A stretch of DNA of 43,737 nt from QNFN01 sp964195335 (GTDB taxonomy: Bacteria; Pseudomonadota; Gammaproteobacteria; QNFN01), in assembly GCA_964195335.1 (NCBI GenBank), contig CAXMPC010000135.1:1-43737 (forward strand), read 5' to 3'. The notes under the pieces are model-generated. The model searched no databases. It worked only from the letters and a program-made list of their open reading frames with translations, and had not been told where the DNA came from. This document shows, piece by piece, positions 1 to 8,672 of the stretch. Each line of letters opens with the position of its first letter. The stretch's first letter is position 1. Both the position numbers and the translations under genes were made by a program.

Positions 1-1544
1 GGATCCTGGACCGCCAGCGCGGCCACGATCACCAGCAATTCACGCAGGCAGTCGCTGTCGGCCGCCGCCAGCAGCATGCGTCCGAGGCGCGGGTCGAGCG
101 GGAAACGTGCCAGGTGACGGCCGAGCGGGGTCAGCCGATGATCGGGGTCGAGGGCGCCGAGCGCAGCCAGCTGGCGGTAGCCGTCGCGTACCTGCCGCGG
201 GTCGGGTGGGTCGAGGAACGGGAAGCGGTGGATGTGGCCGAGTCCGTGCGCGATCATCTGCAGAATTACCGCGGCCAGCGGGGTGCGCAGGATCTCTGGC
301 TCGGTGAACCCGGGCCGGGCGAGGAAGTCTTCCTCGCTGTAGAGACGGATGCAGATGCCAGGGGCGAGGCGTCCGCAGCGGCCCTGGCGCTGGTCGGCAC
401 TGGCGCGCGACACCGGTTCGACCGGCAATCGCTGGACGTTGCCGTGGTGACCGTAGCGACTGATGCGTGCACGGCCGGTGTCGATCACGTGATGGATACC
501 GGGCACGGTCAGCGAGGTCTCGGCGACGTTGGTCGCCAGCACCACGCGCCGGGCGCTGCCGGGGTGGAAAATGCGCGCCTGCTCGGCAGCGCCGAGGCGG
601 GCGTAGAGCGGCAGGATCTCGAGCCCGGGTGGGTGGTGCTTGCGCAGCGCCTCGGCCGTGTCGCGGATGTCGCGCTCACCCGGCAGGAAGACCAGGATGT
701 CGCCGTCCGGGTCCTCGGTGGCCAGCTCGTCGACGGCCGCCAGGATCGCCGTTTCCTGGTCGCGGTCGCTTTCGTCACCGCTGCCGGCGAGCGGGCGGTA
801 GCGGGTTTCCACCGGCCAGCCGCGACCGCCGACCTCGATCACCGGAGCCTCGCCGAAATGGGCGGAAAAGCGGGCGGTGTCGATGGTCGCTGAGGTGACG
901 ATCAGCTTCAGTTCCGGGCGCCGCGGCAGCAGCCGCTTGAGGTAACCGAGCAGGAAATCGATGTTGAGGCTGCGCTCGTGGGCTTCGTCGATGATCAGTG
1001 TGTCGTAGCGCAGTAACAGGCGGTCGCGTTGCAGCTCGTTGAGCAGGATGCCGTCGGTCATCAGCCGCACCAGGGCGTCCGGGTGGCCGCGCTCGCTGAA
1101 GCGGACACGGTAGCCGACCAGTTCGCCGAGTGGCGTGTCGAGTTCCTCGGCCACGCGCGCGGCAACGCTGCGCGCGGCCAGGCGGCGCGGCTGGGTGTGG
1201 CCGATTTGGCCGTGCACGCCGCGTCCCTGCGCCAGGCAGAGTTTAGGCAGCTGCGTGGTCTTGCCGCTGCCGGTGGCGCCGGCGATCACGAGCACCTGGT
1301 GCCGTTCCATGGCGTTGGCGATGTCGTCCAGGTGGGCGGTAATCGGCAGCGTGTCTGGAAACGTTGGTCGAGGCAGGCGGGCGCGTCTGCTGTCGACACG
1401 GGCGCGGGAGGCTGCGATCGCCTCCTCGAGGCGTGTGTCGGTGGCGCTATCGCGGGCGCGGCCGGCGCGGCGCAGCCGCGGTCGGTCACGCAGCAAGGTG
1501 CCTTCGAGGCGTGGGTCGCGGACGTGGTTGGCGGGCGTGGTCAT
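1..1544 (-). CDS. hrpA: ATP-dependent RNA helicase HrpA (3' end outside window)
   Basis: DEAH-box RNA helicase. Reading the minus strand from ATG 1544 gives an uninterrupted frame of about 514 codons that runs off the window start. Visible motifs are Walker A GATGSGKT (residues 89-96), motif II DEAH followed by ERSLNIDFLLGYLK, motif III SAT, then ATNVAETSLTVPG and QRQGRCGR (motifs V and VI). The last residues before the edge (ALAVQDP) fit the HrpA helicase-associated region. The start is fixed by an in-frame TGA ten codons upstream, which is also the stop codon of the GGDEF/EAL gene at 1575. No good Shine-Dalgarno sequence is seen, so translation may depend on coupling to that gene. About 60 percent of the family length is missing, cut by the window edge. 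Confidence 0.93.
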   Translation of the reverse strand, partial: MTTPANHVRDPRLEGTLLRDRPRLRRAGRARDSATDTRLEEAIAASRARVDSRRARLPRPTFPDTLPITAHLDDIANAMERHQVLVIAGATGSGKTTQLPKLCLAQGRGVHGQIGHTQPRRLAARSVAARVAEELDTPLGELVGYRVRFSERGHPDALVRLMTDGILLNELQRDRLLLRYDTLIIDEAHERSLNIDFLLGYLKRLLPRRPELKLIVTSATIDTARFSAHFGEAPVIEVGGRGWPVETRYRPLAGSGDESDRDQETAILAAVDELATEDPDGDILVFLPGERDIRDTAEALRKHHPPGLEILPLYARLGAAEQARIFHPGSARRVVLATNVAETSLTVPGIHHVIDTGRARISRYGHHGNVQRLPVEPVSRASADQRQGRCGRLAPGICIRLYSEEDFLARPGFTEPEILRTPLAAVILQMIAHGLGHIHRFPFLDPPDPRQVRDGYRQLAALGALDPDHRLTPLGRHLARFPLDPRLGRMLLAAADSDCLRELLVIVAALAVQD

Positions 1545-1574
1545 GCCGGGATTGCCGGCGGTTCCGGTCCGGAT

Positions 1575-4082
1575 TCAGCTTTCGGGCAGCAGGTTGCAGT
1601 CGAGCAGGCTGGCGATGTTGTCGGCCGACAGCGGGCGTCCAACCAGGTAGCCCTGGATCTGGTCGCAGCCGAGGGCGCGCAGGAAATGGACCTGTTCCTG
1701 GTTCTCGACCCCCTCGGCGACGACCCGCAGGTTGAGGCGGTGGGCCATGGCGATGATCGCCGCGACGATCTCGGCGTCGTCGGTATCGTCGGGGACATCA
1801 CGGATGAAGCTGATATCAATCTTGAGCGTGTCGATCGGCAGGCGCTTGAGGTAGGCCAGGCTGGAGTAGCCGGTGCCGAAATCGTCGATGCCGATGCGCA
1901 CTCCGAGATCACGCAGCCGGCGCAGTTTCGGTTCCACCTCCTCGATGTGCTCCATCAGCATGCTCTCGGTCAGCTCGATCTCGAGCCGCTCGGCCGCGAG
2001 ACCGGTCTCTTCGAGGATGTTGAGCACCACTTCGTCGAGATCGTTCTGGTGCAGCTGGCGTGAGGAAACGTTGACCGCCATGGTGATGTCTTCGAGGCCT
2101 TGCTCGACCCAGGCGCGCGCCTGGCGGCAGGCCTCCCTGAGGACCCATTCGCCGATCGGCAGGATCAAGCCGTTGGCCTCGGCAAGGGGGATGAAACGGT
2201 CCGGGGTCACCGGTCCGAGTTCATGGTTGTTCCAGCGCAGCAGCGCTTCGACGCCGGTGGTGCGGTTACTCGCCAGGTCCACCTTGACCTGGTAGTTGAG
2301 AGAGAATTCGTCGCGCTCGATCGCCTGGCGCAGGTAGCTCTCCATGGTCAGTCGCTCGACCGACTCGGCATTCATGGCGTCGGTGTAAAGCTGGTAGTTG
2401 TTGCGGCCGAGATCCTTGGCCCGGTACATCGCCGTATCCGCGTTCTTGGTCAGGTCGTCGGCGGTCTCGCCATCGTTCGGGTAGAGGGCGATGCCGATGC
2501 TGGAGGTGACCATCAGTTCGTGCCCACCGGTGGTGAACGGTTTGCGCAGGCTGGTGATGATACGTGTAGCCAGCTGCACTGCGTTGGCCGCGTCCTTGAT
2601 GTCGGGCTGGAGGATGGTGAATTCGTCGCCACCCATGCGTGAGACCGTGTCACCCTCGCGTACACACTCCTTGAGGCGTTCGGCCATCTCGCACAACACC
2701 CCGTCGCCGACGTCGTGGCCGAGGGTATCGTTGATACGCTTGAACAGGTCGAGGTCGATGAACATCACCGCGAGTTTCTGCTTGTGGCGGCGCATCTGCG
2801 GCAGGGCCAGGCCGAGCCGGTCCTGGAACAGGCGGCGATTGGGCAGGCCGGTCAGGGCATCGTAGTAGGCTAGCGCGCGGATCTGCTCCTCGCTCTCCTT
2901 GCGCTCGGAGATGTCGGAAAAAACCCCGGCATACTTGTGCTCACCGCCGAAGTCATCCTTGACCTGGGTGATGGTCAGCCACTCGGGGTAGATCTCGCCA
3001 TTCTTTCGCCGGTTCCAGATCTCGCCCTGCCAGTAGCCGTTTTCCTTGAGGGTGTTCCAGAGTTCTTCGTAGAAGGAGACGTCGTGGCGACCCGATTTGA
3101 GCAGTGCCGGGGTCTGACCAACGGCCTCCTCGGGGCTGTAGCCGGTCAGCTTGCTGAAGGCAGGGTTGACCGATTCGATGATCCCATCGGCGTCGGTGAT
3201 GATCACGCCGTCGAGGGAGGCGTCGATGATCTGCCTGGACAGTCGCACGCTGCGTTGCGACTCGATCAGGGCCTGCTCGCGCTCGCGCAGCACCTGTTCC
3301 AGGTGCGAGACCTGGTCGTGCTCGAGCAGGTCGAGGATGTCGCTGAAGGAGAGCAGGCCGATGATCTTCTGCTCGGCATCGGTGATGCCGAGGTGACGGA
3401 TGCCGCGGCGTACCGACAGGTCTCGAGCCTGGAGCAGGCTGTAGTCCCGATCGACGGTGATAAGCGGCCGGGTCGCCGTCTCGCCCGCAGTACGCTCGAC
3501 TTCGCGCAGCGCCACCTGGCGTACCAGGTCGCGTTCGGTAAGGATGCCGGGCTGGTCGTTGTCGTCAGGTTCGACCACCGCGGCCTCGACCCCGGCTTCG
3601 CGCATCTCCCGGGCCGCGTCCGCAAGTGGTCTCTCCCCGGGCAGGACCAGGAGCGGCTTGTCCAGGGCCTCGATCACCCGGCGTACCTGCAGGTAGCGCT
3701 CGAGGCCGTAGTTAATCACCACGTCGGTCTGCGAGATGATGCCGGCGAAGCCACCGCGGCTGTCGAGTACCAGCAGGTGACGGATGCCCTCGTCGTGGAA
3801 GCGATGGCCAACGTCGTCGATGGTCGTCTGTTTTGAGGTCGTCCTGACCGGCGTGCTCATCTGCGTGGCGATGGGACGGTCGACCTGCGCCGGGTCGGCG
3901 AGGTCGAGGCGCAGGGCATCGCGCTCGGTCCAGATACCGACCGCCTCGCCCTCGTCGGCCACCAGCACCGAACTGCAACGGTGGGTACGCATCAGCGCCG
4001 CGGCCTCGTGCAGCGGCGTTTCCGGCGGGCAGGTCAGGAGCTCCTCGTGGAGCAGGTGGCTGACCAGCAACGGGCTGCTCAC
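1575..4082 (-). CDS. CBS(x4)-PAS-GGDEF-EAL cyclic-di-GMP turnover protein
   Basis: Cytoplasmic signalling protein of 835 residues predicted to make and/or degrade c-di-GMP. Order: two CBS pairs (about residues 1-250), a PAS domain with a PAC-like end (about 275-385), GGDEF (about 400-565) and EAL (about 580-830). The diguanylate cyclase motif MGGDEF is intact and is preceded at the usual distance by REGD, an RxxD product-inhibition site. The phosphodiesterase half keeps EALLRW, IDDFGTGYSS and VAEGVE, so both activities look possible. CBS pairs usually bind adenine nucleotides, which suggests energy-status sensing (inference). GTG 4082 was chosen over GTG 4118 because AGGAGAG lies just upstream of 4082. 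No transmembrane segments are seen. Confidence 0.93.
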   Translation of the reverse strand: MSSPLLVSHLLHEELLTCPPETPLHEAAALMRTHRCSSVLVADEGEAVGIWTERDALRLDLADPAQVDRPIATQMSTPVRTTSKQTTIDDVGHRFHDEGIRHLLVLDSRGGFAGIISQTDVVINYGLERYLQVRRVIEALDKPLLVLPGERPLADAAREMREAGVEAAVVEPDDNDQPGILTERDLVRQVALREVERTAGETATRPLITVDRDYSLLQARDLSVRRGIRHLGITDAEQKIIGLLSFSDILDLLEHDQVSHLEQVLREREQALIESQRSVRLSRQIIDASLDGVIITDADGIIESVNPAFSKLTGYSPEEAVGQTPALLKSGRHDVSFYEELWNTLKENGYWQGEIWNRRKNGEIYPEWLTITQVKDDFGGEHKYAGVFSDISERKESEEQIRALAYYDALTGLPNRRLFQDRLGLALPQMRRHKQKLAVMFIDLDLFKRINDTLGHDVGDGVLCEMAERLKECVREGDTVSRMGGDEFTILQPDIKDAANAVQLATRIITSLRKPFTTGGHELMVTSSIGIALYPNDGETADDLTKNADTAMYRAKDLGRNNYQLYTDAMNAESVERLTMESYLRQAIERDEFSLNYQVKVDLASNRTTGVEALLRWNNHELGPVTPDRFIPLAEANGLILPIGEWVLREACRQARAWVEQGLEDITMAVNVSSRQLHQNDLDEVVLNILEETGLAAERLEIELTESMLMEHIEEVEPKLRRLRDLGVRIGIDDFGTGYSSLAYLKRLPIDTLKIDISFIRDVPDDTDDAEIVAAIIAMAHRLNLRVVAEGVENQEQVHFLRALGCDQIQGYLVGRPLSADNIASLLDCNLLPES

Positions 4083-4248
4083 GTGGCCTCTCCTCGGAGC
4101 GATGGGTTGGCTTGGCACCTGCTCACGCTGCAGTCCTTCCCGGGTCTTGGGGTGATCGGCCAGATGGGGTGGGTCGGGTCTCTATCACACCATAGTAGAC
4201 GTGCAGAGGATGGTAGCGAAGAGTGCGTGGAGGTGCTACAGCGGCGCC

Positions 4249-4276
4249 TTGACCGCCACCCTGACCACGCGATAAT
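4249..4276 (+). promoter_or_regulatory. Probable sigma-70 promoter of sthA
   Basis: TTGACC (4249-4254), a 16-bp spacer and GATAAT (4271-4276) match the -35 and -10 consensus at five of six positions each. The site ends 36 bp before the sthA ATG. It lies in the 230-bp gap between the divergent c-di-GMP gene and sthA. Confidence 0.6.
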
Positions 4277-4312
4277 AGCCCTTCGCCGGCGTGACCGGGC
4301 TCGGGAGGGGTG

Positions 4313-5710
4313 ATGAAGACACGGCATTACGACGTGGTGGTGATCGGCAGCGGCCCCGGTGGCGAGGGTGCGGCGATGACGTTGGCCAAGTCCGGTCGCG
4401 AGGTGGCGATGGTCGAGCGACACACCATGGTCGGCGGCGGCTGCACCCACTGGGGCACCATCCCAAGCAAGGCGCTGCGCCAGACCATCCAGCGGATCAC
4501 TGACTTTCGCGAAGACCCACTGTTCCAGCAGATCGCCGAAGACACCGATATCAGTTACCCGCAGTTGCTGGCCAACGCCGATACGGTAATTACCAGCCAG
4601 GTGCGGATGAGGCGCCGCTTCTACGAGCGTAACAAGGTCAAGGTAATTCACGGTCAGGCGCGCTTCCTGGAGCCGAACCTGCTCGAGGTGCTCGGCCCGA
4701 ACGACGCCCACAAGCAGCTCAGCGCTGACCACTTCGTCATCGCCACCGGCTCGCGCCCCTACCGGCCCGACGACATCGACTTCAGTCACCCACGCATCGT
4801 CGACAGTGATACCGTGCTCGGCCTGAGCGAGACGCCGCGCTCGATCACCATCTACGGCGCCGGCGTGATCGGCTGCGAGTATGCGTCGATCTTCAGCAAC
4901 CTGAACATCAGCGTAAACCTGGTCAACACCCGCAACTCGCTGCTCTCCTACCTCGACCAGGAGATCACCGACAGCCTCAGCTACCACATGATCGACCAGG
5001 GGATCATGCTGTTCCACGGCGAGGCCTACGAGAGGGTCGAGGCCGGCGACGACGGCGTGGAGATGCACCTGCAATCGGGCAAGAAGATCCGCTGCGAGGT
5101 GCTGATGTGGGCCAACGGCCGTACCGGTAACAGCCAGGATATGGGTCTCGAGACCATCGGCATCGACGTCGACCATCGCGGTCACATCGCCGTCAACGAT
5201 CATTACCAATCGACCCAGGCACACGTCTACGCCGTCGGCGACGTGGTCGGGCCGCCGGCACTGGCCAGCGCCAGCTACGACCAGGGGCGCTTCTGCGGCC
5301 GTCACATCATCGACAACGGCAGCGACCTGGCGCTGGTGCGTGACATCCCCACCGGGATCTACACCAGCCCGGAGATCAGCTACGTTGGTCGTACCGAGCG
5401 CGAACTGACCGAGGCGCAGGTGCCGTACGAGGTGGGCCGGGCCATCTTCAAGAACCTGGCGCGGGCGCAGATTACCGGCTGGACGACTGGGATGCTCAAG
5501 ATCCTGTTTCACCGCGACAACCTGCAGATTCTCGGCATCCACTGCTTCGGTAATCAGGCCTCCGAGATCATCCATATCGGCCAGGCGATCATGGCGCAGA
5601 AGGGCGAGGCCAACACCTTGCGCTATTTCGCCGATACCACCTTCAACTACCCGACCATGGCCGAGGCCTACCGGGTGGCGGCGCTGAACGGTCTCAACCG
5701 GGTCTTTTGA
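4313..5710 (+). CDS. sthA: Soluble pyridine nucleotide transhydrogenase
   Basis: 465-residue FAD-dependent enzyme of the pyridine nucleotide-disulfide oxidoreductase fold that moves reducing equivalents between NADPH and NAD+ in the cytoplasm. Visible are the N-terminal FAD motif VVVIGSGPGGEGAA, the SthA-type active-site stretch GGGCTHWGTIPSKALR (one cysteine, with threonine in place of a CxxxxC pair), the second Rossmann motif YGAGVIGCEYASIF and the FAD motif VYAVGDVVG. ATG 4313 is used with GGGAGG five bases upstream. A GTG immediately before it (4310) is the alternative. It would help balance NADPH next to the reductive carbon cycle genes (inference). Confidence 0.96.
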   Translation: MKTRHYDVVVIGSGPGGEGAAMTLAKSGREVAMVERHTMVGGGCTHWGTIPSKALRQTIQRITDFREDPLFQQIAEDTDISYPQLLANADTVITSQVRMRRRFYERNKVKVIHGQARFLEPNLLEVLGPNDAHKQLSADHFVIATGSRPYRPDDIDFSHPRIVDSDTVLGLSETPRSITIYGAGVIGCEYASIFSNLNISVNLVNTRNSLLSYLDQEITDSLSYHMIDQGIMLFHGEAYERVEAGDDGVEMHLQSGKKIRCEVLMWANGRTGNSQDMGLETIGIDVDHRGHIAVNDHYQSTQAHVYAVGDVVGPPALASASYDQGRFCGRHIIDNGSDLALVRDIPTGIYTSPEISYVGRTERELTEAQVPYEVGRAIFKNLARAQITGWTTGMLKILFHRDNLQILGIHCFGNQASEIIHIGQAIMAQKGEANTLRYFADTTFNYPTMAEAYRVAALNGLNRVF

Positions 5711-5821
5711 CCCTGCCAGGCCGGACCGCCTCGCGGCACCGGTTCAACGCCCTGGTCGCTTGAGGCAAAATGGTCGACCCGTGGCGCTCCGTCACGGGCA
5801 TACCAGACGCAAGGAGAAGCC

Positions 5822-6382
5822 ATGGCCAGAATGGAAACCCCGGTGTGTGATTTCGGCCAGGCGGCAGTCGACTTCGACCTGCCAGGAACCGACGGCAGGA
5901 ACTGGACCCTGGCCGATTGCCGTGGCCCGAACGGTTTGCTGGTGATGTTCATCTGCAACCACTGCCCCTACGTCAAGGCGATCCGCGACCGCCTGATTCG
6001 TGATGTCGCCGAGTTGCGTGAACTCGGTATCGGCGCGGTGGCGATCAGCGCCAACGACACGGTGCAGTTCCCCGAGGACGACTTCGAACACATGCAGGCG
6101 CTGGCCAGCGAACTCGACCTGTCGTTCCCTTACCTGTTCGATGAGAGTCAGGCCGTGGCCCGGGCCTATGACGCCGTCTGCACCCCGGATTTCTTCGGTT
6201 ACAACGCCGATCTCGAACTGCAGTATCGCGGCCGTCTCGACGCCAGCGGCCGCGAGCCGGGGCCGACAGATGCCCGCCGCGAACTGTTCGAAGGGATGGT
6301 CCAGGTGGCCGAAAGCGGTCGCGGACCGGAACGGCAGACACCGAGCATGGGCTGTTCGATCAAGTGGCGCGATGGCGGTTGA
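5822..6382 (+). CDS. Thioredoxin-fold peroxiredoxin-like protein
   Basis: 186-residue AhpC/TSA-like thioredoxin-fold protein, probably cytoplasmic because no signal peptide is seen. The active-site region is FICNHCPYVKAI, a CNHCPYV form common in uncharacterised thioredoxin-family proteins, followed by ISANDTVQFPEDDFEHM and a cis-Pro-like CTPDFF segment. The fold predicts thiol-disulfide or peroxide chemistry, but the substrate is unknown. An AAGGAGAAGCC ribosome-binding site precedes ATG 5822. It follows sthA by 111 bp with no clear promoter or terminator between, so cotranscription is possible. Confidence 0.85.
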   Translation: MARMETPVCDFGQAAVDFDLPGTDGRNWTLADCRGPNGLLVMFICNHCPYVKAIRDRLIRDVAELRELGIGAVAISANDTVQFPEDDFEHMQALASELDLSFPYLFDESQAVARAYDAVCTPDFFGYNADLELQYRGRLDASGREPGPTDARRELFEGMVQVAESGRGPERQTPSMGCSIKWRDGG

Positions 6383-6548
6383 CCTAACGCCGGAACGCCT
6401 CCCAATGCATATAAGTTCGATTATTCATTGAATCAATATTACTTACTGTTATTTATGGTTCTCGCCGCCGTATAGTGTCTGCCACCGTCGACCTGCCACG
6501 CTGTGGCCGGTCCAGTACGTGCTCACACATTTAAGGAGGCCCGAGCCG
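6383..6548 (+). promoter_or_regulatory. AT-rich promoter region of the tkt operon
   Basis: The stretch 6405-6480 is much more AT-rich than its surroundings and ends with TATAGT (6471-6476), a -10-like hexamer. No convincing -35 was found at 16-18 bp. The AT-rich block may hold binding sites for an activator such as CbbR, but no specific site is claimed. A strong AAGGAGG (6533-6539) serves the tkt start at 6549. Confidence 0.4.
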
Positions 6549-8570
6549 ATGTCTACCATCGCCAGGGAGATCGTCATGCCGTCACGTCGTGAACTCGCCA
6601 ATGCCATCCGCGCGCTCAGCATGGACGCCGTCCAGCGCGCCAAGTCCGGTCACCCCGGTGCGCCGATGGGCATGGCCGACATCGCCGAGGTGCTGTGGAA
6701 CGACTTCCTGAGCCACAACCCGGCCAACCCGGGCTGGGCCGATCGCGACCGTTTCGTGCTCTCCAATGGCCACGGCTCGATGCTGGTCTATGCCCTGCTG
6801 CACCTGTCGGGCTACGACGTCAGCATCGACGACCTTAAGAACTTTCGCCAGTGGGACTCGAAGACCCCGGGGCATCCCGAATACGGCGACACGCCTGGCG
6901 TCGAGACCACCACCGGGCCGCTCGGCCAGGGGGTCACCAATGCCGTCGGCATGGCACTGGCCGAGCAGTTGCTCGCGGCACAGTTCAACCGTGACGGCCA
7001 CAAGGTCGTCGATCACTACACCTACACCTTCCTCGGTGATGGCTGCCTGATGGAGGGCATCTCCCATGAGGCCTGCTCACTCGCCGGCACCCTCGGCCTG
7101 GGCAAGCTGGTCGCCGTCTATGACGACAACGGCATCTCCATCGACGGCCGCGTCGAGGATTGGTTCACCGACGACACGCCGAAGCGTTTCGAGGCCTACG
7201 GCTGGCACGTGGTGCGTGACGTCGACGGCCACGATGCCGAGGCGATTTCCCGCGCCCTGCACGAGGCGCGCTCGGTCAACGACAAGCCGACCCTGATCTG
7301 CGCCAGGACCGTCATCGGCTACGGGGCGCCAAACCTTTGCGGCAGCCACGACTGCCACGGGGCACCGCTCGGCGACGACGAAATCGCTGCCGCGCGCGAC
7401 AACCTCGGCTGGCCGCACGCCCCGTTCGAGGTGCCGGAGGCGGTCTCCCGCGGCTGGGATGCGCGTGAGCGCGGCACCGCCGCCGAGGCGGAATGGAACA
7501 AGCGGTTCGCCACCTACCGTGCCGCCCATCCCGAGCTGGCCGCAGAGTTCGAGCGGCGGATGGCCGGCGAGCTGCCGGTCGACTGGGCCGAGCACAGCGC
7601 GGCCGAGATCGCCGCGGTCGATGCCGACACGCCCAAGGTGGCCACGCGCAAGGCATCGCAGATGGCGCTGGAGCGCTTCGGGCCGCAACTGCCCGAGTTC
7701 TTCGGCGGCTCGGCCGATCTCACGGGCTCCAACCTGACCGCCTGGTCCGGGTCGCGGCCACTGGGCCAGAACGCTCGTGACGGCAACTACCTGTCGTTCG
7801 GCGTGCGCGAGTTCGGCATGGCGGCGATGGCCAACGGCCTGGCGCTGCACGGCGGCTTCCTGCCCTACGTCGGTACCTTCCTGGTCTTTTCCGACTACGC
7901 ACGCAACGCCATCCGCATGGCGGCGCTGATGCGTAAGCGCGTTATCCACGTGTTGACCCACGATTCCATAGGGCTCGGCGAGGACGGCCCGACCCACCAG
8001 CCGATCGAGCATGTCGCCAGCCTGCGGCTGATTCCGAACGTCGATGTCTGGCGACCCTGCGATGCCGTCGAGACGGCGATCGCCTGGCAGCAGTCGATCG
8101 AGCGTGCCGACGGTCCAAGCTGCCTGGCATTGACCCGGCAAGGGGTTCCGCACCAACCGCGCAGCGCCGAGCAACTGGCCGATGTGGCTCGTGGCGGCTA
8201 CGTGCTGCGCGACTGCGATGGCACGCCCGAGGTGATAATGATCGCCACCGGCTCCGAGGTGGCACTGGCCGTGGCCGCTGCCGAGCGTCTCGACGGGCGC
8301 CGCGTGCGTGTCGTGTCGATGCCCTGCGTCGAACGCTTCGAGGCCCAGGATGCGCCTTACCGCGAGTCGGTGCTGCCGGCCGCTGTCACGGCCCGGGTCG
8401 CGGTCGAGGCTGGCGTCACACCGGCCTGGTACCGCTACGTCGGCACCACCGGAGCCGTGGTTGGTATCGACCGTTTCGGCGCCTCGGCACCGGCCGGCGA
8501 ACTGTTCGACCATTTCGGTTTCACCGCCGAGAAAGTCGCCGCCGTCGCCGAGCAGGTACTGACCGGCTGA
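6549..8570 (+). CDS. tkt: Transketolase
   Basis: 673-residue thiamine-diphosphate enzyme transferring two-carbon ketol units in the Calvin cycle and pentose phosphate pathway. Visible motifs include SGHPGAPMGMAD near the N-terminus, the ThDP/metal motif GDGCLMEG with a downstream YDDNGISIDG, and the pyrimidine-domain stretch THDSIGLGEDGPTHQP. Length is normal. ATG 6549 is chosen because AAGGAGG lies nine bases upstream. ATG 6576 is an alternative, and 6519 lacks a site. First gene of tkt-gap-pgk-pyk-fba, a layout common in autotrophic gammaproteobacteria. Confidence 0.96.
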   Translation: MSTIAREIVMPSRRELANAIRALSMDAVQRAKSGHPGAPMGMADIAEVLWNDFLSHNPANPGWADRDRFVLSNGHGSMLVYALLHLSGYDVSIDDLKNFRQWDSKTPGHPEYGDTPGVETTTGPLGQGVTNAVGMALAEQLLAAQFNRDGHKVVDHYTYTFLGDGCLMEGISHEACSLAGTLGLGKLVAVYDDNGISIDGRVEDWFTDDTPKRFEAYGWHVVRDVDGHDAEAISRALHEARSVNDKPTLICARTVIGYGAPNLCGSHDCHGAPLGDDEIAAARDNLGWPHAPFEVPEAVSRGWDARERGTAAEAEWNKRFATYRAAHPELAAEFERRMAGELPVDWAEHSAAEIAAVDADTPKVATRKASQMALERFGPQLPEFFGGSADLTGSNLTAWSGSRPLGQNARDGNYLSFGVREFGMAAMANGLALHGGFLPYVGTFLVFSDYARNAIRMAALMRKRVIHVLTHDSIGLGEDGPTHQPIEHVASLRLIPNVDVWRPCDAVETAIAWQQSIERADGPSCLALTRQGVPHQPRSAEQLADVARGGYVLRDCDGTPEVIMIATGSEVALAVAAAERLDGRRVRVVSMPCVERFEAQDAPYRESVLPAAVTARVAVEAGVTPAWYRYVGTTGAVVGIDRFGASAPAGELFDHFGFTAEKVAAVAEQVLTG

Positions 8571-8620
8571 AACCGTCCGCGCCGGTGTCCACGCCGGGCA
8601 GGTCATGTATCCTTTGTCGT

Positions 8621-8640
8621 CCCCGCCGCCGCGGGCGGGG
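8621..8640 (+). other. GC-rich hairpin between tkt and gap
   Basis: CCCCGCC (8621-8627) and GGCGGGG (8634-8640) form a perfect 7-bp stem with a 6-base loop. No T-run follows, so it is unlikely to be a full intrinsic terminator. It could stabilise a processed gap-pgk message or partly attenuate readthrough from tkt (inference). Confidence 0.4.
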
Positions 8641-8672
8641 CGAAACTATTGAATCCGGGAGGAGACCTGCAC

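Noticed and set aside
1..6. Window begins with GGATCC (BamHI site), and 43.7 kb is close to a fosmid insert
   Set aside because: The bases are native hrpA coding sequence (Q-D-P), so they are not vector; the origin of the window cannot be told from this.
4079..5575. 498-codon open frame on the minus strand
   Set aside because: It lies antisense to sthA, which has full family motifs. Long antisense frames are expected at this GC content.
7077..8606. 509-codon minus-strand frame across tkt
   Set aside because: Antisense shadow of transketolase; composition is low in recognisable motifs and no start site is supported.
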